Shown piece by piece: positions 59,301 to 64,000 of a DNA stretch of 64,000 bases. Every line of letters begins with the position of its first letter. The stretch's first letter is position 1. Under the pieces are notes generated by a model, which was not told where the DNA came from, did no database searches, and saw nothing but the letters and a program-made list of their open reading frames with translations. The position numbers and the translations under genes are program-made. This stretch comes from Dendrophyllia cribrosa (taxonomy: Eukaryota; Cnidaria; Anthozoa; Scleractinia; Dendrophylliidae): assembly GCA_024195265.1 (NCBI GenBank), contig JAJLRJ010000010.1, forward strand, positions 39,952,298-40,016,297, read 5' to 3'.

Positions 59301-61564
59301 CTTGTTATAAAAATGATTTGCTTTCCTTAAAAAATTTCCTTCAAAAACAAAAACTGACAAAAACAAACGCGACGAAACGCGTTGGCGTGACTGTCACGCA
59401 CTTAAATTTATGTTAAATGCATGTTCTGACAAAGAATTTTATCATTATGCTTACCTAGACTGACAGCTGGCCCTTCACACCAGGCATAACTAATCAATGA
59501 TCAATGAGTAATCAATGGGTAATCAATGGGTAATCAATTGATTAATCATTGAGTATTACCAATACTCAATGAGTAATCAATGATTAATCGAACCCAAAAA
59601 TTTTTTTGGGTCATTGATTACTCATTGATGTCATTGATGACTCATTTTACGCCAACACACCCATTTCTCTTCCTGCCACCCACCAGTGGTCAGAAAAGGG
59701 CTCATAAAAGGTGAATCCCTGAGACTTTTAAAAACAAATTCCTCAGCGAAATCATTCAGTGAGAATATCAACAACTTCAAAGCACGCCTCAGTGCTAGAG
59801 GCTACACTCACAATCTCATTGAGAAAATAATTTCCGAGATAAAATTCAATGAACGAAAGTCGTCTTTGCAGCAAAAAAAAAGAACGTGCGAAAAAGAATA
59901 CTGCCTTTCGTAACAACGTACCACCCGGCCTTGCCTAATCTTAAAAACATCTTAATGTGCAAATGGCATTTAATTCAGAACCAACCATTGCTAAGAGAAA
60001 TATAAAAAGAGCCTCCCCTTATCTCATACAAAAAAGGAAAATCCTTGAGGGATATACTTGTAAGAGCATGCAAAACTCTAAAAGTCACATTCCACGTTAC
60101 CACGAGCTTATATAAGTCGTGTCTGGCCTGTCAACATCTCTTTTCATGCAAATTAATGACTAATCAATGACATCAATGACTAATCAATGACCAAAAATTT
60201 TGTGGATCATTGATTAGTCATTGAGTACTCATTGAGTATTGGCAATACTCGATGAGTAATCAATTGCGGATTACTCATTGATTACCCATTGATTAATCAT
60301 TGATTACATTAATATCATTGATGTCATTGATTAGTTAAGCCTGGTTCACAGTCAATCGAGCGCGGAAACAACCTCGGCGAGACTGGAGCGAGCGAACGAG
60401 CCGAGGGCAGCGACCCTTTGTTCGCATTACTTTCGCTCGCCCGCCGCTAGGTCGATCGCCGATCGCGTATTTGCTCGCCCACTCGACTAACCAGGACTGC
60501 TAGCAGTTTAATGCTTACCTTACGTCCTTTTCTCCGTCTTCTGTCTTTAAAAACAGGTCAAAGGCGTAAGGGTGACACTCGACTTCCCGTCCTTTGGGTT
60601 TTCTAATCATGGACAATTGTAAAAATTTCTTAGGCAGCTTCTCCATTCCGAGCGACAAGAAAAACGATTCCGTTACACCAAACATGTCCTCTACTGAATA
60701 GTTTTTCTCTCGCATGGTCACGGTTACATCTAGGCTTGTTCTGTTATCGTATGGCTCGACCAGAGGGTAAATTTCCATCCAATTCTGTGCCCACATATTA
60801 CCGAGCAGATGAGCGGGGATCGCTTCTGTATCCTTCACCTGAGAATATTTTTTCGCAAGCTGAAAGCGAACATACGCATGTAATTCTTGATATAACGGTT
60901 TTAAGTCTTTCCAAAGATTTTTCACGAGTTCTGGGAGGTTGTCAACCTCATACGGAGCTCGCCAGTAATCTCCATAATCTTTAAAATTGTTATCTTTAGC
61001 TCCTTCGTTTGCAAGTTTGACGTATTTTTCGTAAAGAGGTCGTATTTTCGGACCTACCGTTTCACGCCACTCTTTCCACGCAAATACTAACTCGTCATAC
61101 TTTGAGGACAAATTAGCCATGATTTTCGTTAAATCTGGAGACAGAGACAAATTCTTCCCCGTTGATGAGTCGTATACTTGGGAATCACTGTATATCGTTT
61201 GCATCTGAATCTTTATATCTGTGAGTTTTTTGCGTTTCTGTGAATCTTTCAAAGTTCCCGATACACGAATTAACTTGATTTGACGTTGAAGATCCTCAGA
61301 CAACTCATCCATGTTGCTGAACTTGGACGCATTTTTTCTTGCTTCTTCTAGAAACTTCTCTAAAGCCAAAGTTGCGGATTTCTTCCCCTCGATAGCTTCG
61401 GTCGACGACACATCGCTACGGTATTTCCAATCTGCGGTCTCGAATTTGTTTCTCTCTAACAAAGCACGTTGGTTGAATTCGGTTAGAAATCCTTCCACTT
61501 TACTTTTGGTTTCAGAAAAAGCGCTTTGCGTCAACGAAATTAAGCACAGGGTGAGAAGAAACAT
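39039..61564 (-). CDS. ACE: ACE-C: angiotensin-converting-enzyme-like zinc dipeptidyl carboxypeptidase
   Basis: Third M2-family gene and recent duplicate of ACE-B. Exons: 60519-61564, 57151-57374, 41895-42138, 39978-40100, 39039-39363; 653 residues, all junctions GT/AG. Zinc ligands H366, H370 (HHEMGH) and E394 and the catalytic set (K494, H496, Y503, R505, Y506) are intact, with the usual PYIR motif. A 1-nt deletion near the end of exon 5 brings in TGA at 39039-39041, so the hydrophobic tail stops at SSLL, 8 residues short of the ACE-B end; GPI anchoring may be weakened and the enzyme secreted. The chosen start is ATG 61562-61564. Intron 2 is about 15 kb because of a nested transposon pair, and intron 1 has a 1054-bp insertion beside its donor. 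Confidence 0.94.
39978..40100 (-). CDS. ACE: ACE-C exon 4
   Basis: 123 bp, acceptor GTTTTAG|, donor GG|GTAAGG. Nearly identical to ACE-B exon 4; one visible change is LRQC for LHQC. Confidence 0.92.
41149..41365. repeat. AT microsatellite around a tRNA-like SINE relic, ACE-C intron 3
   Basis: Long (TA)n tracts at 41149-41170 and 41254-41358. Between them 41203-41240 reads, on the minus strand, GCGGGTTCGAATCCCG plus an acceptor-like tail, the T-arm half of a tRNA. There is no 5' half, so this is a SINE or tRNA relic rather than a working tRNA gene. Confidence 0.5.
41895..42138 (-). CDS. ACE: ACE-C exon 3
   Basis: 244 bp, acceptor CCCTTAG|, donor TAG|GTTTGT. Encodes [14 protein letters not shown] and [13 protein letters not shown] (TTG)n run follows the donor. 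Confidence 0.94.
42280..42445. mobile_element. Unexpanded partner of the ACE-B minisatellite MITE
   Basis: Same start (TACCTCCTTACGGAGACCAAAG), one long unit (ATGAATTTTGGAGTCTTCGGGACCA type) and the same right end (GAGGTTCAACTGTA) as 24978-27065, but without the 17-bp array. Confidence 0.75.
44265..44528. mobile_element. Small G/C-run family MITE inside the DNA transposon
   Basis: Left GGGGGAAGGGACGTCCATAT and right ATATGGGAGTCCCCCGGG are approximate inverted ends; GGTACCTTTTA-type repeats lie inside, as in other family members. Confidence 0.5.
45430..50275 (-). pseudogene. Decayed transposase-like gene of the TTAA element
   Basis: Three exons can be traced. Exon 1 ends at 49825 with donor CAC|GTAAGT and has a cysteine-rich N-terminus ([12 protein letters not shown]). 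Exon 2 is 48678-48840 (CTSCRKKH). Exon 3 starts at 48362 after TTTTAG|. The 620-codon open part (45786-47648) has Cys/His clusters (about residues 115-154), possible DDE acidic residues D231 (VMDWAMKF), D317 ([10 protein letters not shown]) and a later acidic group, and one C2H2 finger (C498, C503, H516, H522). Breaks: frameshift near 47874, in-frame TAA at 47676-47678, frameshift near 45885, and an AC where the exon 2 acceptor AG is expected. I recall similar multicopy coral proteins but know no assigned function; the DDE reading is inference. Confidence 0.6.
51114..55814 (+). mobile_element. Ty1/Copia LTR retrotransposon
   Basis: LTRs 51114-51442 and 55486-55814, each 329 bp, TG...CA ends, 3 differences seen by eye, and a 5-bp target duplication GTATG (51109-51113, 55815-55819). 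The primer-binding site GGTTATGGGCCCAG at 51443-51456 matches the anticodon arm of initiator tRNA-Met, the internal (half-tRNA) priming mode of Copia. A purine tract GAGTGAGAAGGAG precedes the 3' LTR. The order protease, integrase, RT, RNase H defines Copia. It lies in the right inverted repeat of the TTAA element. Confidence 0.95.
51576..55462 (+). pseudogene. Copia gag-pol polyprotein, broken
   Basis: Gag starts at ATG 51576 and has a CCHC knuckle (52207-52248). Then come protease (DSGATC near 52430), integrase with HHCC region and [15 protein letters not shown] motifs (about 52840-53550), RT (HVDDL near 54505) and RNase H (DADWGG near 55005, STAEAEY near 55118). Breaks: frameshift in a repeated CTGAAGAC near 51800, frameshift near 53930, in-frame TAG at 54234-54236, frameshift near 54340. 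The element cannot make its full polyprotein. Confidence 0.93.
57151..57374 (-). CDS. ACE: ACE-C exon 2: zinc-binding exon
   Basis: 224 bp, acceptor TTTTTCAG|, donor AAG|GTGAGTAAGG. Open throughout on the minus strand, with [14 protein letters not shown] and GFHEAVGD. The 204-codon plus-strand frame across it is a shadow. Confidence 0.93.
58680..58752. repeat. AAT microsatellite, ACE-C intron 1
   Basis: Imperfect (AAT)n/(ATT)n run of about 70 bp. Confidence 0.8.
59457..60510. mobile_element. 1054-bp insertion with 10-bp target duplication at a splice donor
   Basis: ATGCTTACCT occurs at 59447-59456 and 60511-60520; ACE-B has one copy only (30837-30846). The insertion carries two inverted blocks of ATCAATGA/TCATTGAT repeats (59490-59640 and 60155-60335) with CCAGGCATAACTAATCAATG-type ends. 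Between them is a Penelope-like coding fragment, followed by a CpG-rich tail (60350-60510). A 10-bp TSD fits Mutator-like elements; Penelope-type integration is an alternative. Confidence 0.8.
59680..60090 (+). pseudogene. Penelope-like RT fragment
   Basis: Reads [16 protein letters not shown] and ARGYTHNLI, then in another frame [13 protein letters not shown] and [17 protein letters not shown]. This order resembles the C-terminal part of Penelope-like reverse transcriptases upstream of the endonuclease. It has at least one frameshift and one stop. Family from memory of the motif order, not from a search. Confidence 0.55.
60519..61564 (-). CDS. ACE: ACE-C exon 1
   Basis: 1046 bp, same leader [17 protein letters not shown] as ACE-B. 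Donor AAG|GTAAGCAT. The six intron bases plus adjoining bases of this donor are duplicated at 59447-59456 by an insertion. Confidence 0.94.
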
Positions 61565-61837
61565 TTTACGACGAGGAAACACGACTGTTGGATAATAAAC
61601 TGAAAAACACTCCGCGTTAGGCTTATACAGCTACAGCGCGCAACAAAGCTGATTAAGGTTGTACTATGTCAGTGCTAAACTTTAATACCTTTTAAGGCAT
61701 GCTTGCATTTTTAATACTATAAATAGTTTTCACTATAGCTGCCCCCGTCTTTGAATTCGTTTCAAAAGAGGCATGTATTGTAAATAAATTCTGAACACAG
61801 ATTTTTTTATTTTAATTTGTTCAGTTGTATTTATGTC

Positions 61838-62660
61838 AACAAAGTTTTGTACGAGGATGCTCCGCCCCGAGGTCCAAACCCTTACCCTTTCATATACCGT
61901 TTTTGACAGAAAAGGTACCCCTTTCATATACCTTTCATTGAAAATGGTACCCCTTTCATATACCTTTCACTGAAAATGGTACCCCTTTCATATAGCTTTT
62001 ATGTGCGTCTGTTTGTTATATTTTGAAAGGCGCTTTTTATAATACTTAAATGGCTGTTTTCCCTACCTTTTTATTCTTCAACTCGTGTTTTCCCTACGGT
62101 TTTCCTATACTTCGTAAAATCCCTACCCTTTCATATACTTCAACTCGTGAAATCCCTACCCTATCATATACCTCCAGCCTCAAAAAGGTACCCCTTTCGG
62201 GCGGAGCACCCCCGTATAGCCCATTATAGGGAGTACCCCCCCGGCCTTTTCTAGGGTCGGGATTTCACGAGTTGAAGTATGTGAAAGGGTAGGGATTTCA
62301 CGAAGAATAGGAAATGGTAGCGAAAACACGAGTTATAGCATAAAAAAGGTAGGGAAAACTGCAATTTAAGTATTATGAAAAGGGCCTTTCAAAATATATC
62401 AAACAGACGCACGAAAAGGCTATATGAAAGGGGTACCATTTTCAACGAAAGGTATATGAAAGGGCTATCATTTTCAATGAAAGGTATATGAAAGGGGTAC
62501 CTTTTCTGTCAAAAACGGTATATGAAAGGGTAAGGGTTTCGACCTCGGGGCGGAGGAGCATCCCCGTACAAAAATTTGTTGAGTACCCCTCCGGGAAAAA
62601 AGGTACCCCTTACGGGCGGAGCATCCCCGTATAGACCATTATAGGGAGTACCGGCATTGA
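61838..62660. mobile_element. Large inverted pair of G/C-run family elements upstream of ACE-C
   Basis: The left arm (about 61838-62240: GAGGATGCTCCGCCCCGAGG ... GGTACCCCTTTCATATACC repeats ... AGGGAGTACCCCCCC) is answered by an inverse right arm (about 62247-62584). A third partial end follows at 62600-62660. The short AGTACCCCCCCGG centre joins the arms. Confidence 0.7.
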
Positions 62661-63127
62661 CCTTTGCTTTAGTTTAAGTAAGAGTGATTTCCTTTCAAAT
62701 AGTAAGATCAAAGCAATTAGCCGCTATTGAAGAAAGATCGACTGGATTACAAGATCTTCTATAATTAAGGCAAACCTCAATCACAGACTCAGAAGAGATC
62801 AGATCAACTGTAGACAGCTGAAGTGAAACTAACTGGTGCTACAGTACTGAATAAATTCGTATAACTGTTACTCAGTGATTTGTCTTGGATACTTTCTCCT
62901 GCGGCGGGATCGGAGAGTTCAGGATAGTACTTTGATTTTGTTGTTAAGTTTTGAACGTCTAGTAGATTTATACTAAAACAATTAGATTATTCGCTCTCAC
63001 GAAATAGAAATCTTGAGCTCATAATGTAATTGTTAAATGTGAAAGCAGGTGTATTTTAGAGCAGTTTTCGTGTCGTAAAACCAAAACCAAAGTAATACCT
63101 CTGGCCAGTCATAACCAATGAACCAAT

Positions 63128-64000
63128 CAGTCATTCACTAATTGAGAATTTAAGCTCAATAAATGTCGCGGACGAGAGTTCAGTGAGGTCACAAGATTAA
63201 CTCTTGTCGATTATCCGGCAAAAATTAGTGAACTCTTAACTCGATGAATTTGCATGCGAATCAAGGAGGGCACAGAAGACTTGTTGGTCTATTGCGAAAA
63301 GAGTACTAGTGTAATTCTATTAATATACAGCAATTGGTGTTTCTATTATAGCACATTGAAAAGCACTGTTATGAGTGTGTTCTATCAGCCATGCTTATTG
63401 TCCGAACATAGACACCCTCCCTTGTTTTCTTTTCCAGTATGAAATCTTACTTAAGTTAAATAGTCTTAATCACTGGATAGCTTTTTGTCTGAGAATCTCA
63501 AGAATTACATGCAGTTGATTGAACAAAGTAGCGAATTCTGTACCGAGCGACAGATACCATGCACCTTTTCAGAACCTCTAATTTCATTGGACCTGGTTAT
63601 CACGCATATGTATTGTTTTCAGGACAAGCAACCCCCTCATTTAGAAAGGTTGACCAGGGTTTTTGAGCACGTGGTATCATTCAGTCGAACCTCTTCTAAC
63701 AAACACCTCCATACTACGGACACCTCTCGATTACGGACAGTCTCTTGGTCCCGAAATTCATACAATCCCTATTTTTATAATACAGAGTGGACACCTCCAT
63801 AATACCGACACCTCTCTATTATGGACAGTTTACTTGGTCCATAAGATACCCAAATTCATAAAATCCTTACCTGTATAAATACGGACACCTCTATAATACG
63901 GACACTTTGGTCTGTCCCTTAAGTGTCCGTATTAACGGGAGATTCGACAATAACATATTTTTAAAATGGGTATATGGTATTTTTTACGCTGAAATATGCC
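63128..64000. repeat. Duplicated block shared with 33877-34760
   Basis: Near-identical to the region upstream of ACE-B, entered straight from a truncated CCAAT-rich MITE (63050-63127). It continues to the window end. Confidence 0.9.

Overview
The window is nuclear DNA of a metazoan, most likely an anthozoan cnidarian such as a stony coral. Genes are split into exons with GT/AG junctions, the DNA is AT-rich, and it is full of miniature inverted-repeat elements (MITEs), G/C homopolymer runs and LINE, Copia and Penelope-like remains. The lineage call rests on remembered resemblance of the repeat families and one transposon protein to coral sequences, so it is an inference. All real host genes lie on the minus strand.

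Left end (1-760): the first two coding exons of mitochondrial elongation factor G (GFM1). The gene runs out of the window to the left. Its first exon (22 codons, a presequence-like peptide) joins the P-loop exon in frame.

Main content: three tandem genes for single-domain, angiotensin-converting-enzyme-like zinc dipeptidyl carboxypeptidases (M2 family): ACE-A (5237-10952), ACE-B (21786-31890) and ACE-C (39039-61564). I rebuilt all five coding exons of each. Exons 1-4 are exactly 1046, 224, 244 and 123 bp with the same phases in all three; only exon 5 varies (262, 355, 325 bp). Predicted proteins are 632, 663 and 653 residues. Each has a signal peptide, HHE(L/M)GH, the downstream glutamate ligand and the catalytic His/Tyr/Arg set. 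All end in a hydrophobic tail suggestive of a GPI anchor, shortened in ACE-C by a 1-nt deletion. ACE-B and ACE-C are recent duplicates, about 92% identical in exon 1 by eye. Their introns and upstream DNA are homologous too (about 21.5-38.7 kb against 38.7 kb to the window end), so a block of about 17 kb was duplicated and then invaded separately by mobile DNA.

Mobile DNA: intron 2 of ACE-C holds a DNA transposon (42608-56654) with inverted repeats of about 1.45 kb and TTAA at both ends. It encodes a decayed, possibly DDE-like protein that I cannot place in a named superfamily. A Copia retrotransposon (51114-55814; 329-bp LTRs, 5-bp target duplication) sits inside its right inverted repeat. 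Intron 1 of ACE-C has a 1054-bp insertion whose 10-bp target duplication is the 5' splice site itself. Intron 2 of ACE-B has a MITE inflated to about 2 kb of 17-bp minisatellite, and a LINE fragment plus a G/C-run element about 11 bp from a splice donor. Palindromic fold-back elements, pogo/Tigger-like MITEs and G-run-bounded elements fill the rest.
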